Positions 51,242 through 60,983 are shown, numbered from the stretch's first letter. The stretch: 64,000 nt of DNA from Bacteroides intestinalis DSM 17393 (GCF_000172175.1 NZ_ABJL02000007.1:62001-126000), one strand, 5' to 3'. Notes: a model not told the origin generated them from the sequence alone. Program-made: numbers and translations.

Positions 51242-52207
51242 TTACTTGAACATTGGCTGTGCGAACCATCTCTTAAACATCCATGTCACCACCACATACA
51301 GACCGAAGGCTGAGATGAACCCTACAATCGAGTCGATGAGATAATGTGCCTGGATATACACCGTGGCACAGCAAAGCAGTATATAGAATGGGAACAGACA
51401 TGCAAACAGCCGGCGACTGCCACGCCATGCCATAATCATCAAGAGCGTGGAGATACCCACATGTGAACTGGGAAAAGCCGCCGTAGGACGCTCACCAATT
51501 TGCTGTGACCCCTCTACCAAATTGTAGAAGAACCCATGATCGTATCCCGGTCCGGGCAGCAACTCCTGATTATGGTTGAAGTAATCTCCAATGGAAGGGA
51601 ACACCCCTTGCGCCACATTATCATCTCCGATAGCCGGAAAATAGAATTGCGGGCCTGCCACCGGAACAAAGATATAAATCAGATAATAGATAAAGAACGA
51701 AGTGACCAGCACGAATGATAACTTTTCGAAATACTGAAAACGGTAGATAAAGTACCAAAGCACCACAATCAGAATCATCGGATAGTAGAAGAAATACCCC
51801 ATATTAAACGGCTCACTCACCCACATCTGCGGAAAACGAAGACAGAACCATACTGCCGGTTGTCCGTTGAACAGCCACTGTTCGGCCGAAGCAAAAACAT
51901 GGTCGAGGTTCGGGAATATCCGGTTAAACTCAAATGTATCGGGGTACCAATATGAAAGCAGAGACATCTGGATGGCAATACGCACAAAAGCAGAGAACTT
52001 ACAGGGTGCCAGCCGGTAAAGATACATCAACAGGAATGTCATGCCGGCAATCATAGCACGATCAATCAACATCTGTACAGGATGATCCATTTCCTGGAAA
52101 AGAAACAAGATCAAAATAGAAGTCAACAGATTATATATAAGTGTTATCTTCTCGACTGCAAACAACCCTTTCCGGGTTTCTACCTTTTTAAATAAATCTA
52201 AAGCCAT
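51242..52207 (-). CDS. PAP2-superfamily membrane protein (AUR1/inositolphosphotransferase-like)
   Basis: A 321-residue membrane protein with about six helices. The C-terminal half has the PAP2 core: GERPTAAFPSSHVGIS (PSSH, with the catalytic His) at about 238-253 and VYIQAHYLIDSIVGF (HYxxD) at about 283-297. This split, with a long N-terminal membrane part and PSSH instead of PSGH, resembles the PAP2_3/AUR1-like branch, which includes inositol-phosphorylceramide synthases and phospholipid phosphatases. Bacteroides make sphingolipids, so a lipid head-group reaction is plausible, but the substrate is not shown. Its start overlaps the end of the epimerase gene by 10 bases, indicating co-translation. 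Confidence 0.78.
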   Translation of the reverse strand: MALDLFKKVETRKGLFAVEKITLIYNLLTSILILFLFQEMDHPVQMLIDRAMIAGMTFLLMYLYRLAPCKFSAFVRIAIQMSLLSYWYPDTFEFNRIFPNLDHVFASAEQWLFNGQPAVWFCLRFPQMWVSEPFNMGYFFYYPMILIVVLWYFIYRFQYFEKLSFVLVTSFFIYYLIYIFVPVAGPQFYFPAIGDDNVAQGVFPSIGDYFNHNQELLPGPGYDHGFFYNLVEGSQQIGERPTAAFPSSHVGISTLLMIMAWRGSRRLFACLFPFYILLCCATVYIQAHYLIDSIVGFISAFGLYVVVTWMFKRWFAQPMFK

Positions 52208-53205
52208 CCCTCGTTCTTATACCAGGCAACGGTCTCCTTTACGCCTTGTTCCAGATTATACTGGGGCGCAAAACCCAACTCTTTTACAGCCGGGGTAATG
52301 TCACATTGCCAATTGCGTTGTTTCATTATGTTATACTTATCAGAATTGAGCGTACTTGGTATCTTGTTCCACTTTGCCCAGGATTCAGCGAGCAAAGATA
52401 CAACTTTCAACACAATTAACGGACATATCACCCGAATTACAAACGGATTACCCAATTCTTTCCGGATCAAGTCAGAAAAAGCACGGCTACGATACACCTG
52501 ACCGTCTGCCAGGAAATAGGCACGGCGACATGCCCGCTTCTCGATACCAAGGAACACAGCCTGCACAATATCTTTCACATAAATAAATGTCAGATCCTGA
52601 CGGCGGAAACCGACCGCAAAATCCGTATGTTGCTTGATAGACTTAGCCATCAGGTAATAATCTTTTTCACGCGGGCCATATACTCCTGTGGGGCGATAAA
52701 TAACATAGGGGAATCCGGGAATACTTTGTAAATAAAGCTCGGCTTTGAGTTTGCTCAATCCGTAAGCGGTGTTGGGCAGGGGCGAATCTTCCTCTGTAAT
52801 CGGTTGGTAAGTTTTCTCATGAACAGGACCGAACACACTCAGCGTACTGATATAAATAAACTGTTTCGGTATCATGTTCAGCTCGCGAAGAGTATCAACG
52901 AAATATTTCGTCTGCAAATAATTCACCCGGTCGAATTCCCGTTTATCGGTGCACTTGGTTACCCCGGCACAATGGATGATATAATCAAACTTATTATACG
53001 TTCCTTTGTGTCCGGAAAGTTGGGCACGCAGTTCATTGGGATGTGCAAAGTCCAGTTCAAGGATATGTATTTTGCGGTTTCGCAAATACTTCCGGCTACT
53101 GCTTGAACGGATTCCCGCCCACACACCAAACTTCCGCTTCAACGCTTCTTCCACGATGAAACTTCCGATAAATCCGCTGGCTCCTGTAATTAATATACTT
53201 TCCAC
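52198..53205 (-). CDS. NAD-dependent epimerase/dehydratase (extended SDR)
   Basis: A 335-residue oxidoreductase of the extended short-chain dehydrogenase family. The Rossmann motif GASGFIGSFIVEEAL lies at residues 8-22, Asp-rich HILELDFAHP near 48, IHCAGVTK near 84, catalytic TLSVFG (Ser/Thr) near 125 and YGLSK (YxxxK) near 148. The C-terminal half is less like sugar epimerases and more like 3-beta-hydroxysteroid-dehydrogenase-type members, which act on lipids or isoprenoids. Given the overlap with the PAP2 gene, a role in lipid or cell-envelope precursor chemistry is the reasonable inference. It has its own -7 box. Confidence 0.82.
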   Translation of the reverse strand: MESILITGASGFIGSFIVEEALKRKFGVWAGIRSSSSRKYLRNRKIHILELDFAHPNELRAQLSGHKGTYNKFDYIIHCAGVTKCTDKREFDRVNYLQTKYFVDTLRELNMIPKQFIYISTLSVFGPVHEKTYQPITEEDSPLPNTAYGLSKLKAELYLQSIPGFPYVIYRPTGVYGPREKDYYLMAKSIKQHTDFAVGFRRQDLTFIYVKDIVQAVFLGIEKRACRRAYFLADGQVYRSRAFSDLIRKELGNPFVIRVICPLIVLKVVSLLAESWAKWNKIPSTLNSDKYNIMKQRNWQCDITPAVKELGFAPQYNLEQGVKETVAWYKNEGWL

Positions 53206-53225
53206 CTGTCACTCTTTACGTTAAA

Positions 53226-53233
53226 CAAATGTA
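53226..53233 (-). promoter_or_regulatory. -7 box for the epimerase-PAP2 operon
   Basis: The minus strand reads TACATTTG, matching TAnnTTTG, 20 bases before the start at 53205. Confidence 0.5.
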
Positions 53234-53253
53234 TTTAGTGCGATTAGGAATCA

Positions 53254-54165
53254 CTATTTCAACGGTTCGACATGAATACCCACATGTGTACCCCTACCGA
53301 ACATCTCTTTTAGCTTGTTCTCTATTTCCGTCGCTGTCCGGTGTGCCTCTTCCAAAGGAATCTTGCCATCCATACGCACATGTACTTCAATGGCACAATA
53401 ACTCCCAATACGACGTGTACGCAAATGATGCGGTGAACTGACACCGGGAAATGACAGAATGGTCTCCTGTATCTGATTTTCCACCTCGACAGGCAACGAT
53501 TTCTCCAGTAGTTCATCTACACAAGGTATGAGCAACCGGATAGAGACTTTCATAATAAAGAAGCTTACTATCACTGCCGCTATCGGATCGAGTACCCGCC
53601 AATGGGGACCCAACAAAATTGCGCCACCAATACCGATAGCTGTGCCAATGGAAGAAAGTGCATCACTCCGGTGATGCCACGCATTGGCAATCACTGCCTG
53701 TGAGTTCAATTTCTTTCCCTTAAATACTGTATAGCGATAAATAACTTCCTTTGAAACAATGGATATCAACGCTGCTGCCAGTGCCAGAATACCCGGTTCC
53801 TGCAAAGAACCTCCCTGCAAGAAACGATAAATGGACGATACACCGCTCCAAAGAATACCAAATCCCACAAACAGCAACAGAATACCGATAATAGCCGTAG
53901 CCAATGTCTCGTACTTTCCGTGCCCGTAATCGTGGCTTTCATCCTCGGGCTTGGCAGATATACGCACAAACAGAATCACTATAATATCAGTGACAAAGTC
54001 CGACAATGAATGAACCGCATCTGCCAGCATAGCAGCACTATGACCGAAGAAAGCGGCAAAGAATTTGAATACAAGCAAGAGGAAATTTACAATACTACCC
54101 ATCACAGTCACCCGGTAAATTCCTTTTTCCCGTTCAGTGTTTTGCTTGTCCAACGCTTGTTCCAT
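53254..54165 (-). CDS. Cation diffusion facilitator (CDF) family metal exporter
   Basis: A 303-residue inner-membrane metal/proton antiporter (Zn, Fe or Mn class). Helix 2 has DAVHSLSDFVTDI (about residues 47-59, with HxxxD metal site A) and helix 5 has NAWHHRSDALSSIGTAIG (about 161-178, HxxxD). HDYGHGKYETLATAI (about 79-93) is the cytoplasmic loop signature. The C-terminal ferredoxin-like domain (about 215-303) has PGVSSPHHLRTRRIGSYCAIEVHVRMD and ends with HVGIHVEP. The HD-HD ligand set is usual for Zn/Cd exporters but does not settle the metal. It stands alone, 48 bases before the epimerase gene. Confidence 0.92.
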   Translation of the reverse strand: MEQALDKQNTEREKGIYRVTVMGSIVNFLLLVFKFFAAFFGHSAAMLADAVHSLSDFVTDIIVILFVRISAKPEDESHDYGHGKYETLATAIIGILLLFVGFGILWSGVSSIYRFLQGGSLQEPGILALAAALISIVSKEVIYRYTVFKGKKLNSQAVIANAWHHRSDALSSIGTAIGIGGAILLGPHWRVLDPIAAVIVSFFIMKVSIRLLIPCVDELLEKSLPVEVENQIQETILSFPGVSSPHHLRTRRIGSYCAIEVHVRMDGKIPLEEAHRTATEIENKLKEMFGRGTHVGIHVEPLK

Positions 54166-54193
54166 TATCCAGCCGTTTTTTTATAAATCGTTG

Positions 54194-54201
54194 CAAATAT
54201 A
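54194..54201 (-). promoter_or_regulatory. -7 box for the CDF gene
   Basis: The minus strand reads TATATTTG, matching TAnnTTTG, 28 bases before the start codon. Confidence 0.45.
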
Positions 54202-54318
54202 GTACATAAATCCGTTTGTTTCTGCAATTTACCGGTTATTTTCTACCAACAAAGAATATTTTGGGGATAGATTGAACGAGTGATAACAATTATTTGTTTA
54301 CTTTGTAGGCGTGAGTTA

Positions 54319-54406
54319 GCTACAAGTTACAAGCTACGGGCTACAATTGCCATGCGGCTCGATGCTTATGTAGCAGTTTTTATACTTGTAACCTGTAGCT
54401 CGTAAC
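54319..54406. repeat. 7-base-period array in both orientations (array G, same family as F)
   Basis: Forward heptamers GCTACAA, GTTACAA, GCTACGG, GCTACAA run from 54319 to 54346. Inverted heptamers TTGTAAC, CTGTAGC, TCGTAAC run from 54386 to 54406. The loop holds CATGCGGCTCGATG, faintly like the loop of array F. It lies immediately upstream of rnr and would be in its 5' leader if transcription starts further upstream. Confidence 0.85.
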
Positions 54407-54423
54407 TAAAAACTTTTAAATAT

Positions 54424-56568
54424 ATGGCTAAGAACAAAGAAAAGAAAGCCGGCAAACGGATGAAGAAAAAAGAACTCATCGCCGCGCTAATGGATTTTTT
54501 CCATTCAAAACCCGACGAAGTACTGTCTCTGAAATACATATTTGAACAACTTCATCTCACCACGCATCCCCTGAAGATGTTATGCAGGGATATCCTGAGT
54601 GACCTGTTGTTGGACGACTATATCACTGAAGTGGACAAAAGCAAGTATAAGCTGAACAACCACGGCGTAGAAATGGTGGGTACTTTCCAACGTAAAAGCA
54701 ACGGAAAGAACTCTTTCATTCCTGAAGGTGGCGGCGATCCGATATTCGTTGCCGAACGTAACTCGGCACACGCTATGAACAATGACAAAGTACGCATCTC
54801 CTTCTATGCCAAACGTCGTGGACGTGAAGCCGAAGGGGAAGTTATCGAAATACTGGAACGTGCCAACGATACCTTTGTCGGTACATTGGAAGTAGGCAGT
54901 TCATACGCTTTCCTCGTAACGGAAAACCGTACACTTGCCAACGATATCTTTATCCCGAAAGAGAAGCTGAAAGGCGGGAAAACAGGTGATAAGGCCATCG
55001 TGAAAGTGGTGGAATGGCCTGACAAAGCCAAAAACCCCATCGGGCAAGTCATCGACATCCTGGGTAAAGCAGGTGACAATACCACGGAGATGCACGCTAT
55101 CCTCGCCGAGTTTGGTTTACCTTACGTTTACCCTTCTTCCGTAGAAAAAGCTGCAGACAGAATCCCAGCCGAGATTTCCGCCGAAGAGATTGCCAAGCGC
55201 GAGGACTTCCGGAATGTGACTACTTTCACCATCGACCCGAAAGATGCCAAGGACTTCGACGATGCTCTCTCTATCCGTAAAATAAAGGATGGCTTGTGGG
55301 AAGTAGGTGTGCACATTGCTGATGTCACCCACTACGTCACCGAGGGCAGCATCATCGATAAGGAAGCTGAAAAGCGTGCCACATCTGTTTATCTGGTAGA
55401 CCGTACCATTCCGATGCTTCCCGAACGCCTCTGTAACTTCATCTGTTCCCTGCGTCCCGATGAAGAGAAACTGGCATACTCGGTCATCTTTGAGATCAAT
55501 GAAAAAGGAGATGTGAAGGATTCACGCGTGGTACATACGGTAATCAAGTCCGACCGCCGCTTCACTTACGAGGAAGCACAACAGGTGATTGAGACTAAAG
55601 AAGGTGACTTCAAGGAAGAAATCCTGATGCTGGATACCATTGCCAAGGCATTACGTCAAAAACGTTTCGTCTCCGGAGCCATCAACTTCGACCGCTACGA
55701 AGTGAAATTCGAGATAGATGCAAAAGGCAAACCCATCAGCGTTTACTTCAAAGTGTCCCAAGATGCCAATAAGCTGGTAGAAGAGTTCATGCTGCTTGCC
55801 AACCGTACCGTAGCCGAGAAGATCGGTCGCGTACCGAAAAACAAGAAAGCAAAGGTATTCCCTTATCGTATCCACGATCTTCCGGACCCGGAAAAGCTAG
55901 ATAACCTGGCGCAATTCATTGCCCGATTCGGTTACAAGCTACGTACCAGCGGTACGAAGACGGATGTATCCAAGTCCATCAACCACTTACTGGATGATAT
56001 TCAAGGGAAGAAAGAAGAGAACCTTATCGAAACCGTATCCATCCGTGCCATGCAGAAAGCGCGTTATTCCACGCATAACATCGGGCACTACGGATTGGCA
56101 TTCGATTACTATACGCATTTCACCTCCCCCATCCGCCGGTTCCCGGATATGATGGTACACCGCCTGCTCACCAAATACCTAGCTGGCGGACGCAGTGTTT
56201 CCGAAACTAAGTACGAAGATCTCTGCGACCATTCCAGCAACATGGAGCAAATTGCAGCCAATGCCGAACGTGCTTCTGTGAAGTACAAACAGGTAGAGTT
56301 TATGACGGAACGTCTGGGACAGATATTCGACGGTGTAATCTCCGGTGTAACGGAGTGGGGGCTGTACGTAGAGTTGAACGAAAACAAATGTGAAGGTATG
56401 ATACCTATCCGTGACCTCGATGATGATTACTATGAGTTCGACGAAAAGAACTACTGTCTGCGTGGACGCCGCAAGCACCGCACGTATAGTCTGGGTGATG
56501 CAATTACGATTAAAGTGGCACGCGCCAACCTGGAGAAGAAGCAACTGGACTTTGCTTTGGTAGACTAA
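54424..56568 (+). CDS. rnr: Ribonuclease R
   Basis: A 714-residue 3'-to-5' exoribonuclease that degrades structured RNA. A basic N-terminus (residues 1-17, Lys-rich) leads to a winged-helix-like segment (about 18-85) and cold-shock domains (about 90-230). The RNB catalytic domain (about 265-590) has the four-Asp cluster in FTIDPKDAKDFDDALS (about 273-288), DVTHYV, CSLRPDEEKLAYS and HIGHYGLAFDYYTHFTSPIRRFPD-type sequence near 550-575. The S1 domain (about 630-714) starts FDGVISGVTEWGLYVEL. Length fits RNase R rather than RNase II. It is monocistronic, preceded by array G and followed by a strong terminator. Confidence 0.95.
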   Translation: MAKNKEKKAGKRMKKKELIAALMDFFHSKPDEVLSLKYIFEQLHLTTHPLKMLCRDILSDLLLDDYITEVDKSKYKLNNHGVEMVGTFQRKSNGKNSFIPEGGGDPIFVAERNSAHAMNNDKVRISFYAKRRGREAEGEVIEILERANDTFVGTLEVGSSYAFLVTENRTLANDIFIPKEKLKGGKTGDKAIVKVVEWPDKAKNPIGQVIDILGKAGDNTTEMHAILAEFGLPYVYPSSVEKAADRIPAEISAEEIAKREDFRNVTTFTIDPKDAKDFDDALSIRKIKDGLWEVGVHIADVTHYVTEGSIIDKEAEKRATSVYLVDRTIPMLPERLCNFICSLRPDEEKLAYSVIFEINEKGDVKDSRVVHTVIKSDRRFTYEEAQQVIETKEGDFKEEILMLDTIAKALRQKRFVSGAINFDRYEVKFEIDAKGKPISVYFKVSQDANKLVEEFMLLANRTVAEKIGRVPKNKKAKVFPYRIHDLPDPEKLDNLAQFIARFGYKLRTSGTKTDVSKSINHLLDDIQGKKEENLIETVSIRAMQKARYSTHNIGHYGLAFDYYTHFTSPIRRFPDMMVHRLLTKYLAGGRSVSETKYEDLCDHSSNMEQIAANAERASVKYKQVEFMTERLGQIFDGVISGVTEWGLYVELNENKCEGMIPIRDLDDDYYEFDEKNYCLRGRRKHRTYSLGDAITIKVARANLEKKQLDFALVD

Positions 56569-56576
56569 ATAATCTA

Positions 56577-56619
56577 AATAATGTATGAAGGTGCGGAATC
56601 CGTGCCTTCATACATTATT
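56577..56619. terminator. Bidirectional terminator between rnr and the second HTCS gene
   Basis: Arms AATAATGTATGAAGG (56577-56591) and its complement (56605-56619) extend inward through GGTGCGG/CCGTGCC with two G-U pairs, about 20 pairs around a three-base loop. The right arm includes the HTCS stop codon at 56618-56620. U-rich ends occur on both strands. Confidence 0.85.
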
Positions 56620-59600
56620 ATTGTTTCTGCTTTACATATCCGGAAGGTGAAACCCCATACTCATTCTTGAAACATTGCCGGAAATAAGCCACGCTACTAA
56701 ATCCCGTCATATAGGAAATCTCTGAAATTGTATATTCACCAGATATCAACATCTCCACACTTTTACGCATCTTTACCTTACGAATAAACTCATTGGCCGA
56801 CATATCTGCCAAACCTTTAATCTTCCGATATAGGGTAGAATGACTCATACACATCTTATCTGCAATGAAAGCCACATCCATCTTCTCCATCTCTATGTTC
56901 TCCTCGATGATCTGCGTAATTTTCTGCATAAACTCATTATCCAGCCTGTTCAGTGAACTTACAGCTTGTTCCTGAGCAGGCTTTACATCGGCCAGTAATA
57001 ATTGCGAAGCAATCTTCTTGCGTGTTTCCAGCAAGTTATTGATACAGCTATGCAGCAGTTTTGCACTGAATGGTTTCGTCAGATAAGCATCCGCACCCGA
57101 GGCATAGCCTTCCTCCTTGTCATGCAAAGAATCCTTGGCCGTCAGCAGGATAACCGGAATATGACTGGTACGCATATCCTCTTTTACTTTCTTACAAAGT
57201 TCCACTCCATCCATAATCGGCATCATGATGTCCGATACTATAACATTCGGAATCCGCGCTTGTGTCAATTCCCAACCTTCTTGTCCGTCTTTGGCAGTAA
57301 TCACTTCATAAATATCAGCAAACGAACTTTTTATATACTCACGAATATCAGAGTTATCCTCCACCACGAGCACAATGGGACATCCGTCCAAAGCAGGATC
57401 CATTCCGCCCATATCCTCCGTTGGAATGGGCAGTTTTTTCACCTTGCTCTCCACATGAATTGCATTAGGATAAGTATTCTCCGTCAACAAACGCAAGATA
57501 AATGTGGTTCCCACTTCTGGTGTACTTTCCACCTTCAGCATACCTTCGTGCAAATCGGTAAGTCCTTTCACCAGTGCCAGACCAATACCTGAACCTGATG
57601 CCTGAAACTTACTTTTAGCCTGATAATAACGGTCGAAGATATGCGGTAATGCTTCCGGCTCGATACCATGCCCGGTATCTTTCACACTGATTTCCGTATA
57701 TTTTATCTGCATTTCCTCTACCGAACGCAAGGTCAGTGTTATCTCTCCTTCCGAAGTATATTTGACGGCATTACTCAATAGATTATCCAATATGATAGTG
57801 ACCATATCCGCATCATAGAACAGCTCGGCATCTTCGGTTTCAATATGAATATGGTAAGCCACCTTATTGTTGGGATTCAGCTCTTTATAACGCAGCCCGA
57901 TTTCCTGTACCAGTTGTGCCAGATTTCCCCTTGCCACTGCCAGTTTCCGGTTTTGAGTCTCTGTTTTACGGAACTCCAGAATACGATTGATTAGATTCAG
58001 CAGGCGGGTAGCACTATCGTGGATGATACTGATCTTATTGGCATGCTTGGGAGATAGGGTACCATCACTCAACAGATCTTCCAATGGTCCCAGAATCAGC
58101 GTTAGCGGTGTACGCAACTCGTGCGTAATATTAGTATAGAAACGCAGCCTTTCATTGTTCAGTTCCAAGTCATTCTGACTTTTTCTGCGTTCCAGATCCA
58201 ATGAACTTTCCAAGTCTATCTTATGCTTATAGAAATGAAGTAATCCATAGAGAGCCAGGACAAAGAGCAATACATAAACCAGTTTGGCATACCATGTGAG
58301 CCAAAACGGTGGCTGTATATGAATCACCAGCGAAGCCTCTTTCTCATCCCATTCCTGGTTGCGAATACGTGTCTTTACTTTAAAGACATACGTACCGGGA
58401 GAAATATTACGAAAAGTTACCTGATTCTCTCCTTGCGTGTTATACCAGGCTTTTTCTAACCCCTCCAGCATATAAGTAAATTCTACTTGCGGGCTTTGGG
58501 TATAGTCCAGCACATTGAAAGATATCTTGAATGTATTCTGATTATACGGTAAATTTATCTCCCCATCAGCAATAGGCATCGGCAATTCCTCGTCATGACT
58601 CTCTTTCATACGGTGATACGTACAAAAACGGGTAATGACAATAGAAGATACCTCACGGTTAGTAGGAATATCCTTGGGATTAAAATAACACGCACCATTC
58701 TGTGAACCAAAATACATGGTGCCATCAGAAGTCATGCAGGTAGATCCATTCATAAAATCACCCATAGGTACTCCGTCGTGATGGCTATAATTATAAAACA
58801 CCTTCTTCGCCTCATCCAGCCGGGAGACTCCACCATTCGTACTGATCCATATTTGATGAAGCTTATCCTCAGTAATAGCACGCACCTGACTGTTTTCCAA
58901 GCCATTCCGTTCTTTAAAGACTTCGTACTTCTCCGGATTGGCCGTATCATGGAAAAGTGCCACTCCCTCACGCGTAGCAACTAATATCCTTTGTCGGGAA
59001 TCCTGCATCATATGGTTGACGGCATTCGAACAGAAACCATTTTCAACTACGAAATTATATATAAGCTTATTGTTCAGATCGAATACCGAAACACCTTTGC
59101 CGAATGTTCCTATCCACAGTTTATCTTCTTTATCCCTCAAGATACCATGTATCTTTGTATCCGGCAGCTGACTTTGAATGAAACCTGCCACTTCCAGCTT
59201 TCCGTTTTCATAGATATAAAGTCCGCTCTCCGTCCCAACCCAGATACTCCCGTTTTTATCTTCATAGAAACAATGAACATTCAGGGTTTCCTCGTGAGAC
59301 GTTTTACCGATACGGGTCATTTTCTTGTTTTGCAGATCATACAGAAGAATACCGTTCAGATAAGTCCCCATCCACAACCGGTCCTGAGAATCTTTATACA
59401 CAACATTAATATGAGTATTGGATTGAGTCTGATAAGAACGCAATAAGAAAGTATCTATCAGCTTATTCTTCTGAAAAACAGCAAACTCACCTTCGCCCCC
59501 AACCAACACTTTATCATCTTTTGCAAATAATCCCCAAACTTGTTTACTACTCTGTTTACCGTCTCTTTCCACTGTGTAGGGCAACATATTAAAAATGGGC

Positions 59601-60652
59601 TGTGCATAACTTATAAAATCGACTCCTCCCCGGTAATTCCCCAGCCAGATATTCCCGAAGCTATCTTGAAAAGCACATCTGGCATTAGGTCCCGACAGGC
59701 CGTGCACATCATTGGTAGCAGGTATATTCTGAAAATGTATATGGGTTGGTGAAGTAAATGCATTCTGTTGCATATCGAGTATACTGACACCACCCATATT
59801 GGTGCAGATCCACAACCGTCCATCCCTCATCTGTTTTATATCCAGCACCTGATTGGAAAGCAACGAGTTCTCATCGCCCGGAATATGCCTGAAAGTGGTG
59901 AACTTTTCGGTTGCAGGATTAAAGATGGAGAGTCCTTTATTCGTACCTACCCATATATTTCTTTGTTCATCTACACACAAGGCAACGACAAGTCCTCCCG
60001 GAAGGCTATCCGGATCATTGGAAACGTGCTGATACCTTTTTATTGTATGATCCTTTAATGAAATGACACTCATCCCCTTGCCATCATGCCCGACATACAG
60101 ATTTCCCCGACCATCATCACAGGCTATATAGTTTTTCAATCCACCCAGTCCTTTCACATTGTGTTCATAGTAATGAGTGAATTTCCCGGTTTCGATATCA
60201 TAATAATGGATACCTACATGATAGGTGGTAATCCACAACCCTTTTTTGTCGAAGGAAGGGATGATATTGGTAATATCATTGGTTGCAATAGTGCCATCTC
60301 CCGCCCTGTATACAGTGAACGTATCCGCATCACAATCGAACACACACAGGCCTTCACGTTGGGTACCTATCCACACTTTATTGTCGCGCGGATCGGCACA
60401 CACACAGTTCAGTTCATTGGCACTCAGCTTCGAGGTATATTTTTTATAAACCGTAAACTGCCTGCCATCGAATTTATTCAGCCCGCCCTCGGTGGCAAAC
60501 CACATGCATCCTTGTTTATCCTGGGTAATCCCCACCACGTAATTACTGGACAGCCCGTCTTCTACCCCCAGTCTTTTAATCGTATAGGGTTGTGCTCCCG
60601 ATTTTGCAACCAAAAGAATAATCAGTCCCAGAAATAGCAGAGTGTTCTTCAT
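56618..60652 (-). CDS. Hybrid two-component system regulator (HTCS) of a second PUL
   Basis: A 1344-residue HTCS protein with the same order as the one at 41828: signal peptide (residues 1-20), propeller repeats (MWFATEGGLNKFDG, KVWIGTQREGLCVFD, IWVGTNKGLSIF and others), Y_Y_Y domain (about 700-775), membrane helix (about 783-805), HisKA with His in NITHELRTPL (about 847), HATPase (GHGIEP, GSGIGLAL), receiver with Asp in SDIMMPIMD (about 1139), and AraC domain (about 1250-1340, ending FKNEYGVSPSGY). It is divergent from a SusC gene at 60984 and should control it. All catalytic residues are present. The ligand specificity is unknown. Confidence 0.94.
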   Translation of the reverse strand: MKNTLLFLGLIILLVAKSGAQPYTIKRLGVEDGLSSNYVVGITQDKQGCMWFATEGGLNKFDGRQFTVYKKYTSKLSANELNCVCADPRDNKVWIGTQREGLCVFDCDADTFTVYRAGDGTIATNDITNIIPSFDKKGLWITTYHVGIHYYDIETGKFTHYYEHNVKGLGGLKNYIACDDGRGNLYVGHDGKGMSVISLKDHTIKRYQHVSNDPDSLPGGLVVALCVDEQRNIWVGTNKGLSIFNPATEKFTTFRHIPGDENSLLSNQVLDIKQMRDGRLWICTNMGGVSILDMQQNAFTSPTHIHFQNIPATNDVHGLSGPNARCAFQDSFGNIWLGNYRGGVDFISYAQPIFNMLPYTVERDGKQSSKQVWGLFAKDDKVLVGGEGEFAVFQKNKLIDTFLLRSYQTQSNTHINVVYKDSQDRLWMGTYLNGILLYDLQNKKMTRIGKTSHEETLNVHCFYEDKNGSIWVGTESGLYIYENGKLEVAGFIQSQLPDTKIHGILRDKEDKLWIGTFGKGVSVFDLNNKLIYNFVVENGFCSNAVNHMMQDSRQRILVATREGVALFHDTANPEKYEVFKERNGLENSQVRAITEDKLHQIWISTNGGVSRLDEAKKVFYNYSHHDGVPMGDFMNGSTCMTSDGTMYFGSQNGACYFNPKDIPTNREVSSIVITRFCTYHRMKESHDEELPMPIADGEINLPYNQNTFKISFNVLDYTQSPQVEFTYMLEGLEKAWYNTQGENQVTFRNISPGTYVFKVKTRIRNQEWDEKEASLVIHIQPPFWLTWYAKLVYVLLFVLALYGLLHFYKHKIDLESSLDLERRKSQNDLELNNERLRFYTNITHELRTPLTLILGPLEDLLSDGTLSPKHANKISIIHDSATRLLNLINRILEFRKTETQNRKLAVARGNLAQLVQEIGLRYKELNPNNKVAYHIHIETEDAELFYDADMVTIILDNLLSNAVKYTSEGEITLTLRSVEEMQIKYTEISVKDTGHGIEPEALPHIFDRYYQAKSKFQASGSGIGLALVKGLTDLHEGMLKVESTPEVGTTFILRLLTENTYPNAIHVESKVKKLPIPTEDMGGMDPALDGCPIVLVVEDNSDIREYIKSSFADIYEVITAKDGQEGWELTQARIPNVIVSDIMMPIMDGVELCKKVKEDMRTSHIPVILLTAKDSLHDKEEGYASGADAYLTKPFSAKLLHSCINNLLETRKKIASQLLLADVKPAQEQAVSSLNRLDNEFMQKITQIIEENIEMEKMDVAFIADKMCMSHSTLYRKIKGLADMSANEFIRKVKMRKSVEMLISGEYTISEISYMTGFSSVAYFRQCFKNEYGVSPSGYVKQKQ

Positions 60653-60769
60653 TTGAATCTGTTTTATTTTAAAAGTAATAGCCTGGAACCTGTATATAGT
60701 TCCTTACGAAGTAGTCCCAAAGATGCACTAAAAATTCAACATAAACCAACCAATAATTCGTCTTGAACG

Positions 60770-60800
60770 ATTTTTGTATTCTACTTGCCTATTTTTCTAT
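60770..60800 (+). promoter_or_regulatory. Candidate HTCS operator: 10-base direct repeats 21 bases apart
   Basis: ATTTTTGTAT (60770-60779) and ATTTTTCTAT (60791-60800), start-to-start distance 21, the same geometry as the repeat pair at 41765-41795 but a different sequence. It lies 33 bases upstream of the -7 box at 60833, in the 331-base divergent spacer 60653-60983. The motif is AT-rich, so chance is a concern. Confidence 0.4.
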
Positions 60801-60832
60801 CTATGGCTTTCCATTTAGCATCTAATTTTGCA

Positions 60833-60840
60833 ATGACAAA
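60833..60840 (+). promoter_or_regulatory. -7 box for the second SusC gene
   Basis: TAATTTTG matches TAnnTTTG. The -33 region is poor, as expected for an activated promoter. The leader to the ATG at 60984 would be about 135 bases. Confidence 0.45.
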
Positions 60841-60983
60841 AGTATAAAAACTAAAAAATCTAATATTAATGAAAAGAAGAAATTCTCCAAGTTTTTTAGG
60901 TAACCGGCCTCTCATTGAAGGAGCCGATTTATCCGGATTACTAATTTAATCACCTTATTTGGTCTAATAAAAAAAGAAAAACG

